From: Myoxocephalus aenaeus
Lineage: Eukaryota > Chordata > Actinopteri > Perciformes > Cottidae
Direction of reading: 5' to 3'
Length of the DNA stretch: 64,000 bases
NCBI GenBank assembly: GCA_038501785.1
Contig: JBAMJR010000100.1
Coordinates: 3,402,501-3,466,500 of the forward strand
Part shown: piece by piece, positions 45,458 through 58,236 of the stretch
How the letters are laid out: each line of letters begins with the position of its first letter
Numbering within the stretch: the first letter of the stretch is position 1
Made by a program: the position numbers and the translations under genes
The notes under the pieces: model-generated
Databases searched by the model: none
What the model saw: only the letters and a program-made list of their open reading frames with translations
What the model was told of the DNA's origin: nothing

Positions 45458-46287
45458 CAACGCAACGTTTTAGTGTCGACCGACTTCCTGTCGATCCTGA
45501 TGACTTTAAACATGACGGCACCACCTAGTGGACTGGAAAAGCATTTTTATTTGCAATATTAGTATATTAAATAATAAAGATACATTTGATACAAGAATGT
45601 TACGCAAAATATCAAGATATTATGCTGCATTGATGCATTTTAGAGAAATGTAACACAAAGTTATATGAAAGAAGAAAGGAAAGTTACAAAGAATGTTTTA
45701 CTTTAATCGATTTTGGAAACCTGGATGGAAAAACTGTATTTCTATTTGACGCCATGTTTCTTTCTTTTCTTTTGCAGGCAAATTACTTAAATTGTAACAA
45801 AAGAGATGCAAACATTATTATTAATATTATTAATATCATTTTATTCTTGAGGAATATTTAATTTTGCACTTTAACTCCACGTCACAGGACAACGAGCCTC
45901 GTTCGTCTCCTTCATTTGTAAATTAGATTTCTAAAAAGTTACCTCAGCTTTCTTTTTAGGAACTTCTGTTCGCTTATGAACAAACTTCACCGCTGTGCTT
46001 TTTCTTTAACATTCTCACGTGGAACGATGATGTGACGTTTATCTCTGGAGTTTGATTTTGCTGTACAGATAAACATTTAAAAAATGTATAAAACTGTTTG
46101 TAATATTCACGTCAGTGGTGTAAAGTGACATGAGAACATTTACTCAAGTACAATACTGAGGTACTTGTACTTTCCTTGAGTATTTACTGCTTACACTGCG
46201 ATTCAGAGGGAAATGTCTCACTTTCCACTTCAGTTACATTTCAGATCGTTTCTCAATACCAAGTACGCTAAGTACTTCAGTTTGCCT

Positions 46288-46904
46288 ACCAGTCTGGCAT
46301 CGGGATGGATGACACCGTCATCTTCCTGCTGCAGAGATGCCTCTCTCACCTGGAAAAGGCTGCAAGCACTGTGAGAGTCATGTTCTATGATTTCTCCAGT
46401 GCCTTCAACACCATCCAGCCTTTGCTTCTGAAGGACAAACTGGAGCAGACCGGGGTGGACCACCACCTTACTGCATGGATCCTGGACTACCTCAACAACC
46501 GTCCACAGTATGTGCGGATACGGGAGTGTGAGTCAGATCGGGTGTCCTGCAGCACGGGGGCCCCACAGGGAACCGTTCTGGCTCCATTCCTCTTCTCCAT
46601 TTACACCTCAGACTTCAACCACAACTCTGCTAACTGTCACCTGCAAACGTTCTCTGACGACTCTGCAATCGTCTGCCTCATTTCCACCGATGATGACAGG
46701 GAATACAGAGAACTCAATCAGGACTTTTTAGGATGGTGCCAGCGGAACCGCCTCCAGATAAACTCCAGTAAGACCAAGGAGTTGGTGGTGGACTTCCGCC
46801 GGGGTAAACGCCCTCCTCCGGTACCAGTGAGCATACAGGGACTGGACATTGAGATTGTGAAGTCTTATAAGTACCTGGGTGTGCAACACGTGCAATACGT
46901 TTAA
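46288..46904 (+). pseudogene. LINE reverse-transcriptase fragment, right copy
   Basis: A 199-codon open frame from 46305: LQRCLSHLEKAASTVRVMFY, FSSAFNTIQPLLLKDKL, STGAPQGTVLAPFLFSIYTS, FSDDSAIVCLIS, then WCQRNRLQINSSKTKELVVD and YKYLGVQ. These are RT fingers/palm blocks of a fish L2/Rex-type LINE with the catalytic DD present. Endonuclease and N-terminal RT blocks are missing, so it is a fragment. More open than its inverse partner. Confidence 0.85.
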
Positions 46905-47399
46905 GTACTTTTTTATATTTTTATTCAGTCTGTATATTTAATATTCTTCTTTACTGTTTTATTGTTTTCTATTACTGTTTATTTATATTACTTGATTTTG
47001 TATCTCTTATACACTCATTTCACAGACATTTTTTACCCTTTCTTAAACAGTTCTTTAACTTTGACACCCCCAAGATACATTAACTGCCTTGAAACAAAGT
47101 TTGGTATTTATTATGCGTAAGCAACAAACTAAATGACATGCAGATCCCTTATTAAAGAAATATCAATAGAGATACTACGCAATATTAAAAACTCCCAAAA
47201 ATGTTATGCATCCCTCTTTGGAGCTTTATGTCTTTTGCACATTTTCATTGGTTACCTACTTAGCTCTACTATAACTGAATAGCATCTTTAACATGTGAAC
47301 ATCAATACACGGTAAACCCACACACTCACACACACTCAAAATAACAGATACTGAAATACAGATACACATAATTGTATGTATATTGTCTTTATAAATATG

Positions 47400-47404
<5 letters not shown>

Positions 47405-47437
<33 letters not shown>

Positions 47438-47438
47438 T
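47405..47438. repeat. (AT)n microsatellite
   Basis: The tract is about 34 bp here and shorter in the inverse partner at about 18246-18259. Confidence 0.9.
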
Positions 47439-47764
47439 TATATAGATACACATATAATTGCAAACAATTCGGTCAAAAGTAATAAGACACTGCTGTAGTT
47501 CAAAGTAAAAGTTAAATTAACCTTTCCCTCAGTCAAACTGATGTAACGTTACTGTGAATAAATAATAAAATAATAAAGATTGCTCGTTAGATCCTCAAAA
47601 CAGAATTATACCTCATGTTTAACCGCTACGGAGAAATCGGAGCCAGCGGATCATTTAAAAAAAAGTCTTGCCGACATCCGGTTGCTTTCGTCGGGCAGCA
47701 GAGCGCTGACCGCCCGGTAACGGCGGGGCTCACCGGTCCCGCGAGCAGGACCTCAACTCGTCGG

Positions 47765-48540
47765 CGTATCTTTTTAAGCAAACTGATTCTTGACAAACTG
47801 ACCACAGATTTGATGCTTAAACAACTAACTTCTCGCCTGAAAACTTCCTAAAATTACATTTTGTGACTCAACAACAACAGTAATCAGAGAATGTCAACTT
47901 TCAGTTATGTGTTTTCTCATCCGCCATTGTTCCCCGTTTGCTGCATTCTGGGATATTGGCTGTCAAGTACGCACAAGTCTCCTCCGATGCATCCCCGGTA
48001 AAATGGGCGGATCAAGTCACATCCGGGCATTTTCACCATGCTTAGCGAGAAGCGGACTTTTGAATTGGAACATTACTTTGGCTGCGACTGATGACGTTTA
48101 CGAGTCCAAGAGTACAGAGAAGAACGCATATTCAGAAACGTCCTTTTTTTATATGAAGGACGTTTCTCAATATGCGTACTTCTCTGAACTCGTGAACTTG
48201 TGGATTGTCATCAGTCCGAGCTCAAGTACTGTTCCAATTAAAAGTTTGCATCAAGCCAAGCACGGTCCAAATGCCCGGATGTGGCTCGCTCCTCCCATTG
48301 ATGGGAGTATGCATCAGAGGTGACTTGTGTTTACTTTGGATGGCCAAATATCCCAGAATGCATTTCACTCCAGCAAACAGAAGAAATGGCGCAGGAGACA
48401 ACACAACTGTAAATTGAAACTTTCTAAATACTACTGCTGTTAAGTTACGGGAAGTAATTTTAGGATGTTTTTAGGCGATAAATTAGTTGTTTAGGAATCA
48501 AATGTGTCTTCGGATTATCGAGATTCAGCCAATTTAAAGA
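47765..48540. repeat. Fold-back repeat, right copy
   Basis: Inverse partner of 17140-17905. The arms meet near 48150, around GAAACGTCCTTTTTTTATATGAAGGACGTTTC, which is itself a short hairpin. A small deletion near 47940 removes part of one arm (CCCGTTTGCTGCATTCTGGG). Confidence 0.75.
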
Positions 48541-49859
48541 TTAGCTCCGAGGATTTCGGAGCCGCTAGCGGGACCGTCAGTAAACCAGCACCGGGGGCTC
48601 AGCGCTCACGGGGCCCGGCTAGAACAGCCTGATCTCGGCCAGTCTGTTTGAAATTTGCCGGTGGTATTGACGTCTCTGTTGTACGGTTAAACATGAGCTA
48701 TAATTCGGTTTGGTTGAATCTAACGAACAATCTTTTGGTCTCAATAGTCTATTGTTTGTTTACAGGTAACGTTAAATCCGTTGTATTATTACAATTACAT
48801 TTTAATTTAACTTTAACGTTGACCGACTTGTTTGCTCCTCTCTATACATATTATACAGGCTGATTATGCTGATAATCATTGTGCATTATAACCTACAATT
48901 TAAATTAAGGGACATCTGAGGAAACCCGGGCCCTTATAGAATGAGAAGCTTGTAAATAAACTGTAAATAAATGTCATGTTTGAATTTCAACCCAGGATAT
49001 TCATTTTTGAAAGCAATTGTGTATATTTACAACAACAAACAATTACAAAGTCCTATTGTTTACAGTCAGGCAGTTACATTTAAATTAGACAGAACAAGAA
49101 GAAGAACATTGCAAAAGACATAATACACCAACTTAATGAACTAATTTCTTCCAGTGGACATAACTTCATCTGTGGAGGTTTAGTATCTACAAGTAGTCCA
49201 TGGACAACAGGATATTATTTTTAAACATTGTTTATTAATTGTACAATGTTTATTAATTGTTGTAACATTAATGTATGCAGTATTTTTATTTGGGTTTTGA
49301 CTATTTAATAATAATAAATAATGATTTCTAAATATGAATTGTTGAAGTCTACCAGTATTAATATCTGACCTGTGTGGTCAGGTGCTTAAATATGCGTCAG
49401 AAGGTTTCTATTTATTTTACTAAAAACACACACCTGTCTTACCAGAGTCCAGAAGTCACTGTAGCCTCCATGATCTCTGGATCGTAGACATGAAATGTCC
49501 TGTTTGTGTCTGTCCTGGTTAATGAGTAATGTACGTTAGTTTAATGTGTAGTGGTGTTTGTGTATCTAACTGTAAGAGGACAATTGCACTGATGATCAAC
49601 CTCTTGATGTTTGCGGACCAAGAAGACAAATGGTAGGTGTGTATGTGGAATATAGGCTAATGGATTTAATATTTAAATACTGTTAGATACACCTCCTGGT
49701 ATAACCAGTACTGTACAACAGCAGCAGAAACTACATTAAACTAAATGATCACCTCCCTAAAACATTAAATCTAAGTGTAATATAATATTAAACTACGTTA
49801 CTTTGTCTTTGGGTGTACTAAGCAAACTGTTAAGTCTACCTATAAATGGGAGGACAGGT

Positions 49860-50630
49860 TACAAAAAAGAACAATGGGGTAGCCTGGTTAACAAAAAGCG
49901 TAATGTTACAAAGACTTACAAAGCAATAAAGACATGCTGTCAAGACACGTCTCCTGTGCGTCCTCCGCTGCATCACGGCTCTTCTTTGAAGGATTCACCT
50001 CCTCTTCGGCTTCTTGATAGAGATGGGCGATCGGGCGACCCAATTCACCGTACTTTTGAAGTCCGTACTTGTGTACTTGGGTATTGAGAAATGGCAGAAG
50101 CCTCCTCCAGCTGTTATGCTAAGCTAGGCTAATCGCCTCCAGGCTATTTTTAAGACAAAAGGCTTTTCTCGCAACTTTTTGTGTAAAATGGCATCTTTTT
50201 TAAACTAAACTAATATTCAGATGGTGTTTTGTCTCGCACTATGAGTATGTGATACATGCAGGCAACGTTCCTGTTTCTTATGATTTATTCATCCAAAAAC
50301 AGGCAAACAAACAAAGAACAAATAGAATCATAACCAATCGGTGCCTCTGTTGCTCTGGTTAAAAAGGAAAACAGGCTGCTGCAGCTTAGCTACAAACACT
50401 GGGGCAAATATGGAAGAACAACATTGAACTGAAGTCATTTTGGTGAAAACATTGGCTGAACTTTTCAACTGTTGAGAGCCACCATGAAAACAGAACTGTT
50501 TTATTACAACTATTACAATAGTAATACATCAAAGAGAAAGTTCGGTCAAAAAAAGTTAAAAAATTCACGTCCTAAAACAAAGGACAGAATCCCTAAACTC
50601 TTTACATGTGAGCAAGACTAAATGTCCACC
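49860..50630. other. Block present only in the right inner segment
   Basis: In the left copy (about 15270-15310) the sequences on either side are joined. The block holds an AT-poor stretch (AGACACGTCTCCTGTGCGTC, about 49.95 kb) and a repeat of the ZnF 3'-flank type (GTTATGCTAAGCTAGGCTAA, about 50.11 kb). An open frame of 94 codons at 49803 has no recognisable features. Confidence 0.5.
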
Positions 50631-51711
50631 CTGTTACAGGCCATTCACATGTGTTTTTAATACACTGGTATTGGAAAAATTACATTTTCTATTAGTAAAT
50701 ATGTCCCTTACTTTAGCCTTAATATATTTTAAACGGTATTTACAAATAATCATTCATTTGAACAAAAGTTCTTCTGTAATTTACCAAAAACAAATTTAAT
50801 TTAGGGAATATCAATTGAAATTTTACCCAATTTGTAAGTTATTTAATTTTGCCAATTCATAACCTGCAATTAACCACAAAGATATGCTGAATATTTGTTG
50901 ATTTCATTTAATTATCATAAAAAAAATAAAAAAAACTCAGATAACAGGGTGGAAATCATATCAGTGAACAATACATTTCATTAATGAAAGCAATTCATTC
51001 ACATACAAATTATGAATGTAACTTCCATTAATCATAAACACACAGATTTAATTTCTAAAGAAAAACAGGCTGCTGATAGAACAGATTACTGTTGTATTAC
51101 AACAATAGTAGTAAATCAAAAAAGAAAGTTCGGTCAACAAAAGGTAAAATATTCACGTCCTAAAATAAAAGGACAGAACCCCTTAAACTCAAAGAGATGA
51201 GATCAGTAAAGGATGATGTTGAAGAAGAAAGAAGGATGGAGATATTTAAACAATTCTTTTCTCAATTCAGTCATTCTTCAGTTATGGAACAAAACTAAAG
51301 TTTCTACAGTAAAACTAAATCAAGGAAGTAATGAGTTTAAACTGGAGAGAAATGGTTGCTGAAGAGAAAGAAGGTTAAATATTTCCCTAAATTTCATCAC
51401 CTATGATAATTCAGCTCAAACCATAGTGCTGCATAGGGGACATGGAAAACTTTGACAACGTAAAACAATTATAGTTAATATATACATGACAATACATAAC
51501 ACATGAGACAATATCATAGAAACAAATACCAAGAGAATTTAAATTGATGTGTAGCTTCATCTTAGCTGAATGAACTTATTATTTTTGCAGTCTGTATCAG
51601 CCTGACAGTTTTTAAGTGTTTAAGTCTCAATTATTTCAGATGCTCTTATCAATACACTTGTGATTTGATAAATAACAGAGACGAGAGAATCTTGTTGAGC
51701 AAACTCCACGA

Positions 51712-53413
51712 CTAATTTGTTTCTCTAGTGTGGACTTTTAAATGTCGTTTCAGATTTGGCTTGAGTGAAAATGTTTTACCACAAACTGAACAACTAAATG
51801 CTTTCACTCCTGTGTGGAGAATCATGTGACTGTTCAGGTTTGCCTTATGTGAAAATGTTTTACCACATAAAGAACAACTAAATGCTTTCACGCCTGTGTG
51901 GAGAATCATGTGAGCGTTCAGGTGTCCCTTATGTGAAAATGTTTTACCACACACAGAACAACTAAATGGTTTCACTCCTGTGTGGAGAATCATGTGACTT
52001 TTCAGGTTTCCCCGATATGAAAATGTTTTACCACATAAAGAACAACTAAATGGTTTCACTCCTGTGTGGATACTCATGTGATAGTTCAGGGTTACCTTTC
52101 GTGAAAATGTTTGACTACACACAGAACAACTAAATGGTTTCACTCCTGTTTTGGATCTAGTGTGTCTCTTCAGACGTACCTTGTGGTCAGAGCTTCCAGC
52201 ACATTGAGGCGAGCTGATTGATGTATTTCCAGTACTACAGTTCACATCACTTACAGGTACTTCATTGTTTTGCAGAGGGTTTGAATCTGACTGAGGTTCC
52301 TGAGTCTCCTTCAAATCTCTACTGTCATCAGTCTCAGACGAGTCGTCAGTCTCATGTTCTGATCCTCCACAATCCGCTCCATCAGCTTCTGTTTCCATCG
52401 GTTCAGTTTGTCTTTGATGAAGCTGTGAGGACTGAGCTTCTTCTTCATCATCATGATCATCATTATCATTCTTTACAGGAGTGAATGAGAACTTGATACC
52501 AATCTCCTCCAGCCCTTGAAGCTGCTCTCCCTCCTGACTGGTCCAGAGTTCCTCCTGTTCCTCTTTAATGTGTGGGGGCTCTGGGTCCTCCTGTTCCTCT
52601 TTAATGTGTGGGGGCTCTGGGTCCTCCTGTTCCTCTTTAATGTGTGGGGGCTCTGCGTCCTCCTGTTCCTCTTTAATGTGTGGGGGCTCTGGGTCATCCT
52701 GTTCCTCTTTAATGTGTGGGGGCTCTGCGTCATCCTGTTCCTCTTTAATGTGTGGGGGCTCTGCGTTCTCCTGTTCCTCTTTAATGTGTGGGGGCTCTGC
52801 GTCATCCTGTTCCTCTTTAATGTCTGGGCGCTCTGGGTCATCCTGTTCCTCTTTAATGTAAAGAATACAATATGTACATCCGAGGTGTACTACAGTAAAA
52901 AGTACAATATGTACCTCTGAGGTGTTGTACAGTAAAGAATACAATATGTACAGCTGAGATGTAGTACAGTAAAAAAGTAAAACATTCACCCCTGAGGTGT
53001 AGTTCAGTAAAAAAGTATAATATTCACCTCTGAGATGTAGTATTTTAAAAAGTATGAACGTGTTTAAATACTTCAGAACAGTCCCTGTAACTCTACCTCA
53101 GTACATGATGTGAATACTTCCTCCAGAACTGGTTACATCAGTTTAAAGTGATAAAGAAACAGAACCAACCTGCTCTTTGTATCCGGACTTCCGGGTTGAA
53201 AACAGCGTCCAGTAGTCTCCGTTGTCGCTCGTTCTCCTCTTTTGAACTAGAAAGTTCGTCCTCGTACTCTGCTATCGTTCTTTCAAACAGCCCAAATATC
53301 TCTTCAGCAGCTGCAGTTAGTCGCTGGTTGACTAAAGATCTCAGCATTTGGACTTTAGACATTTTCACAACGACAGAAACGTTTTCTTCACACAAACCCC
53401 GTTTCCTCTCCAT
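51712..53413 (-). CDS. ZnF-F: two-exon C2H2 zinc-finger protein, 5 fingers, intact
   Basis: Exon 1 is 53413-53170 and exon 2 is 52850-51712: 1383 bp, 460 residues. Exon 1 matches ZnF-A (MERKRGLCEENVSVVVK, internal start MSKVQM, end FNPEVRIQRA). Exon 2 has about 9 IKEEQ units, the linker of ZnF-C (SEHETDDSSETDDSRD), and the same five fingers as ZnF-C in the same order with one Ile-to-Ser change after finger 1 (HMSIH). Its upstream side follows ZnF-C for several kb, but its 3' flank follows ZnF-B, so the gene marks a switch point between two duplications. Confidence 0.88.
52553..52850 (-). repeat. Coding minisatellite of ZnF-F (about 9 IKEEQ units)
   Basis: It has one or more units beyond ZnF-C and a unique ENAEPPH unit. 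It remains in frame. Confidence 0.9.
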
Positions 53414-53723
53414 TAAACTGGGACGAGCTGAGTTGACTTCCGTGCCCGTCGGTCTGTTTGTAACCGAGGGTTCTCTTGCGCCTATACTGGTACCATGGTA
53501 ACAACACGCTGCTCCGTTATGTGAGACAAGACGGCAACCACTTTAATCTTGACTTCCTCCTCACTGCAACAAAACCTCCTCTCTCTCCTTCCGTTTTCCC
53601 CTTCCGAATAAAAGCCCCAGAAACATACATCCGAACACTGCTTCATAGAGAACTGTTAACACCATACAATAGCTTACAGTAGCATGCTAAGCTAACCTCA
53701 ATATCTTTGTAGGCTACCGGGAG

Positions 53724-54116
53724 ATGAGTCAGAGGAACAACATCCGGGAACAAAGGCGAACATCTAGAAGTCCATTCAGAAGGTTTATCCAGACATACAG
53801 AGACTCTGCTGGATCAGTACTGAAGGAGCTACCTGACACTTTACCAACACAACAACGAGACGCTGCTATTGCTAATCACGGTAGCCGCCATGTTGCTAAT
53901 GGAGGAACATCCGGGTCGTCGTCGTCTTCTTCTTCTTCTTCTTCTTCTTCTTCTTCTTCTTCTTCTTCTTCTTCTTCTTCTTCCGGTTTATTGGCGGTGG
54001 GCAAACAACTGTTTGGTGCATTACCGCCACCAACTGGTATGGAGTGTGGATCAGGCTGTCTAGTACTTGCATTATTAATAAATAATAATAAAAGGCCCTG
54101 TAGATTAAACCAATAA
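53724..54116 (+). CDS. Small divergent ORF (MSQRNN family), copy F
   Basis: Same start as copies A and C. A long (TTC)n tract at about 53918-53983 lengthens the poly-Ser run to more than 20 residues, then the dispersed repeat follows. About 310 bp from ZnF-F exon 1, in divergent orientation. Confidence 0.35.
   Translation: MSQRNNIREQRRTSRSPFRRFIQTYRDSAGSVLKELPDTLPTQQRDAAIANHGSRHVANGGTSGSSSSSSSSSSSSSSSSSSSSSSSGLLAVGKQLFGALPPPTGMECGSGCLVLALLINNNKRPCRLNQ
53918..53983. repeat. (TTC)n trinucleotide tract
   Basis: TCG units, then about 20 TTC units. Copy lengths differ strongly among the paralogous sites (short at ZnF-A, medium at ZnF-C and ZnF-G, longest here). Confidence 0.92.
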
Positions 54117-54129
54117 TTTAATGCCAACT

Positions 54130-55400
54130 GCGCTCTTTGTCATTCTAGAGGCCTTTCACCCATTTCCACCGCCGTTGGAGTTGTTTTAAAAGCACCGGTG
54201 CATTTTCTCATTGCCTGATATTGGATATTATCTAGGTTTTGATAATTTATTAACCTGTAAATTAATATATAACGTGAAGAAAAAAATGACAAACAAAAAA
54301 AGATGTTTTTGGTGGCAAGTCAAACATGTATTATTAAGGGACTTCAGTATTTCTAAAATCCTGGTTTTGACTTTGCATGAGACGACATAGTTTAAGTTAG
54401 TTTGTTTTTAATGTGTTTCATTTGAGTGGGTATGATTCAGTGATCGAATGTAGTTTCACCTAAAAAAGAAAAATATTCAATATTATAATCTATAATTACA
54501 TTTGTAGTATGTCGGTTTCCCTCTCTCATTCTTATAAGGATTAAACGCTGTGCAGAACCAGATGTTTCTGTGATTTATCTGATCAGTTCAATCAATAACC
54601 AGCTGCATTTGAGTCTTAGAAATTGATTTAATTGAAGCGTGTGATCCACAGAGACATTGGCTCAATCCTAATCTCCACCCTCACGGACTGTGAGGCTCCC
54701 GCTAACTCCGTGAGGGTTTAGTTCTGTCAGTCACATCGTCGAGTGTTTGAGTCTCTCAGACATTTTGAGCTCTTTATGAACCCTTTCCGTAAATCAGCAT
54801 TAGATGCCGACTTTCCCCAAGGGATTTACCCACAATTCATAGCAATGTGACGTTACCACACGCAGTTACCAATGGAAGCATGGAGACGTAAAAAAAGAAA
54901 GAAAGAAAGGTAAACAAAGAGGCACGTGGGTGTTCAGCCCGATAAATTACATTTACACAACAACATTAAGATTAAAGATGGAACATAAAAACACATGAAA
55001 TGAGAGGAATGTGTGACACTGAAAATATAAAATGTTTTAATTTTGTTTTGAACTAAAACTGCGTCACATCCTATCACGTCGCTGTCAAGCGTCTTTCCCT
55101 GCAGAGCCCCACCCTCGGTAAACTGTCAACGGATAATAATAAAAAAGAAAAGTCACGGAGAAAAATACAGAGTTTATTCTGCGTGAACGTATTAATTTGC
55201 TTTCAACGATGCTGGCTGACCTGTATGCTTGATATGTGAGGAGAAATTAGAAAACAACAGCCTCCATTCATTCTCTATGGCGGCGCTGAAATCCGCCGAT
55301 GTAATATATATTTGGCCGCTAGTGGCGCAGTGGAGCCGTTTTGAGTTTCACTGGCTCCTCCCCCTCCTCTCCCCCTCCATTCCTGCTTCACTCACAACCC
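54130..55400. other. Spacer between ZnF-F and gene X copy 3, direct match to 26.8-28.06 kb
   Basis: No gene was seen. It retains about 21 bp (CCACCCTCACGGACTGTGAGG region, about 54674) that the unit-1 copy lacks, and has a CTCCTCTCCCCCTCCATTCC stretch that is shorter there. Confidence 0.5.
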
Positions 55401-57837
55401 GGAAACAGAGTGTAAACAACACGTATTTTCTACAGCTCTCCGTTGTTTGGACGTTACGTGAAACAGTAAGTCATTTAAATGAATAACAATGACCTGAAAT
55501 GTAATGAGAATTAGTGCTGACATGTTCTGGTTCACTTGAAAGCTGTAAAGTTAGTCGTGTTTCTTAAGATTCATTTGAATCACGTGAACGTGCATACACG
55601 TGCACGTGCTGAGTAACGTTACTTCAAGGTTCATGTAGTAGTTTATAGTAGTAGTAGTAGTTTATAGTAGTCTACATTAACTGCTCCACATGTATGTGAC
55701 AGAGTTACTAATGAGGTCCTAGTTAGTTATCAGATTAAGGTTATCATACAACATATACCTAACTAATAACTGATGGTGTGTTATTATTGATTAGACTACC
55801 TGTAGCATATTAAAACGACTATGAGTAATTATACTTAACGTTTGTTTTGATGCTAAACTTGAATACTTTACTTGAGTAATTAATTTGAATTCAGGACTTG
55901 TACTTGTTAAAGAGTATTTACACCATGTGGTGGTATTACTATTATTTGTTTACTGAAGTACAAGATCTGAATACTTTCTCCACCACTGTTAAAATCAGAG
56001 AACACCAGAATGTGATAAAGTTGTTTATTACATATATAATCATATGCCATGTCTGTTTGGGATGTCAGAAGGCGTTTCTTGATGAGACTCTTCACTCTGC
56101 AGAGATGTGGGACAGCAGGAGGATGACTCTGCATCTTCATGTGGAGAAACACCGTGCTGCCGTCTGCCGACAACGCTGGACCATGAGCTCTTCTCCCACA
56201 TGAAGCATGACTTCATCACTCCGTCTCATGTTGACGTGTTCTGGTCACGCGTGTGTTCTGGTGTTCTACCTCTCGTCCTCGTGACTATGACTTGATCCCA
56301 GCCGTGATGAGGGTACGTATCAGTCGTTGTTTTCCTTATGCTCCTTTTCCTTTATGTAATAACAAACATACATGTGAAACTGCTGTGTTACTAACACCTG
56401 GTGGCGTGTGTTTGAAGTGTCTTTTAGTGTGTTGTGTGTTTGAAGTCAGTTTTAATGTCATGTTGCTTCCCCTGCCGAGGTTAAATCTTAATGACTGGCT
56501 CCTGAATATTAACTCATTCCAACATAAATATGTGTATGAATGAAGTATATTATTTATATAATAATGTGAGAAACAGTCTGTTTCATTGGATTTGGCTGAG
56601 AAAGCAGGTGAAGTAAAGATACGTTCTGCCTTCACTAACAGTAGTTTTTGTGTATTCTGAATCAGAACCATTTATTTGCCAGGTATGTTACACATATGAA
56701 GAATTTGTCTTGGAGGGTGGTGCATACATTAGACCAACTACAACAATCAACACAGTGCAATAGAAACATTACATTTACAAAAGAATATAAAATAAAGTGC
56801 ACAGACAAACAGATAACAGTACTATAAACAAGTGTACTGTAGGTGTGTGTTAAAGTGGCGTGTATTTAAATATGAAGTATTGTCAAATTATAAATAACAA
56901 ACAAGGGGTTTTCCGTTGCAGCACTATCTGTGACACTGGCTGCACCAGCCAAGACTCAGGGTTCACAAGTAGATGTTAAATGAATCATAATTCTGTCTAT
57001 TCATTGAAACATTATCTGTCATATTCACTGTTCTTATATTAGTTATAAACCATGAATTGATTATTTTGTGTGATTCTTCTCTCCCTGCAGCCCCTGCTTT
57101 GCCGTCTGTAAAGAGACCTGAGCCCGTTCCCCAGCAGCTCGTGTGTCTGATGCCAGAAGCAGCTCATCTGTCACAGCCTGGTGCGTATTATTTTACCTGT
57201 ATTTGCGTCCTACAAATATCCATAAGTAGTGTCCATCAAAACGGTTGTTCATTCTTTAAAATCTTTATTGTTGTAAATGATATACTGGTGCACTGTTTTC
57301 AGACCAAATGGAGGCAGCACTCCAGCGTTCAGCTCGCTGAGTGTCACAGACTACAGTGTAGACGTCATGTTACGTTCCTGCTTCATCTTACCGTCAATAA
57401 CAACATGTTCAATGTTCTCTGTAGAGTCAGACCTCCTGGTTCCTCCTGAGACGTCTGCAGAGCCGGGTCAACTGCAAACTGCACAAAGAGATCAAAGTCA
57501 GTATTTGGATGTTTTTGATTTGGTTGTGTACATTTTAAAAGATGACATCAAGTCACACCCAATCGTACTAATTGTCTCTGTCTTTATTCTGGTCTGACAA
57601 GGTGAGCCATCACGTCCTCATCACAGCTTCCTGCTACGACCACGACGTCAGCCAGTGGACCGGTTCACAGCAGCAGAGGATCTGGAGGGAAACAAAGCAA
57701 CAAAAGCATATACACGTTATTATATTTGTGTTGTGTTTGTGTGTCAATATGGGCTCTGTGTTCAATATTTACTGTCCCTGTTGTGGTTAATAAATATATT
57801 TCATGGACTAATGTCTACAAGTCTTATTAATATGTGA
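55401..57837 (+). other. Gene X copy 3, the most complete copy
   Basis: A possible first exon ends at CGTTACGTGAAACA before GTAAGTC (about 55465). A second exon ends near 56312-56316; exon 57091-57184 follows CTCTCCCTGCAG; exon 57303-57496 follows GTTTTCAG; a last exon starts 57602. AATAAA lies near 57789. One frame stays open over the last three exons when the donor at 57185 is used (PALPSVKRPEPVPQQL ... PAFSSLSVTDYSVDV ... FLLRPRRQPVDRF). Copy 1 has one more T in the 3' part (CCTGTTTGTGG against CCTGTTGTGG), altering the last residues and hinting that the end is untranslated. Product unknown. Confidence 0.42.
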
Positions 57838-58236
57838 ACCATTAACAGTAAAGACATATTTAATTGAAGTCATTGCAATTAAAAACTGTAATAGAATAGG
57901 TAAATAGCCATAAATAAATAAAATACTTATATAGTCTGTCTGCCACTACAATAGTGACAATCAGTAAACAGGGATACACTTTTCTGGATTCATAAATAAA
58001 GTGGGATACACTTTTATTAATTCATAAATAGCTCTTCATCATTGATGTGTGGCTTTGCCCAAAATGACACTCAAGAATAGAACAGGAGAATATTTGAGTC
58101 TCAGGTGCTGAAAACTGGAATTGTCATCACCTTAGACAGCATTAATAATGCTGCAATTTCATTGGCTGTCCGTGAACACCAGCTATACACGACTTGCCCG
58201 CATTCAGGACCTCAAATAGTCACGTATCTTTTTAAA

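Larger units (their letters stand above)
42858..51711. repeat. Inner segment, right copy (inverse match to 13303-24439)
   Basis: It lies between the stop of ZnF-E and the stop of ZnF-F. Its left end (43.0-43.8 kb) resembles the ZnF-C 3' flank (GCTTCATTTAATGTCATG, CCGATGCCGCACCATGG); its right end (51.4-51.7 kb) resembles the ZnF-B 3' flank (ACACATGAGACAATATC, ACAATACATA). Thus the order is reversed with respect to the flanking genes. Confidence 0.85.

Noticed and set aside
49803..50087. 94-codon open frame as a gene
   Set aside because: No conserved features, not open in the partner segment, and it crosses the boundary of a segment-specific block.
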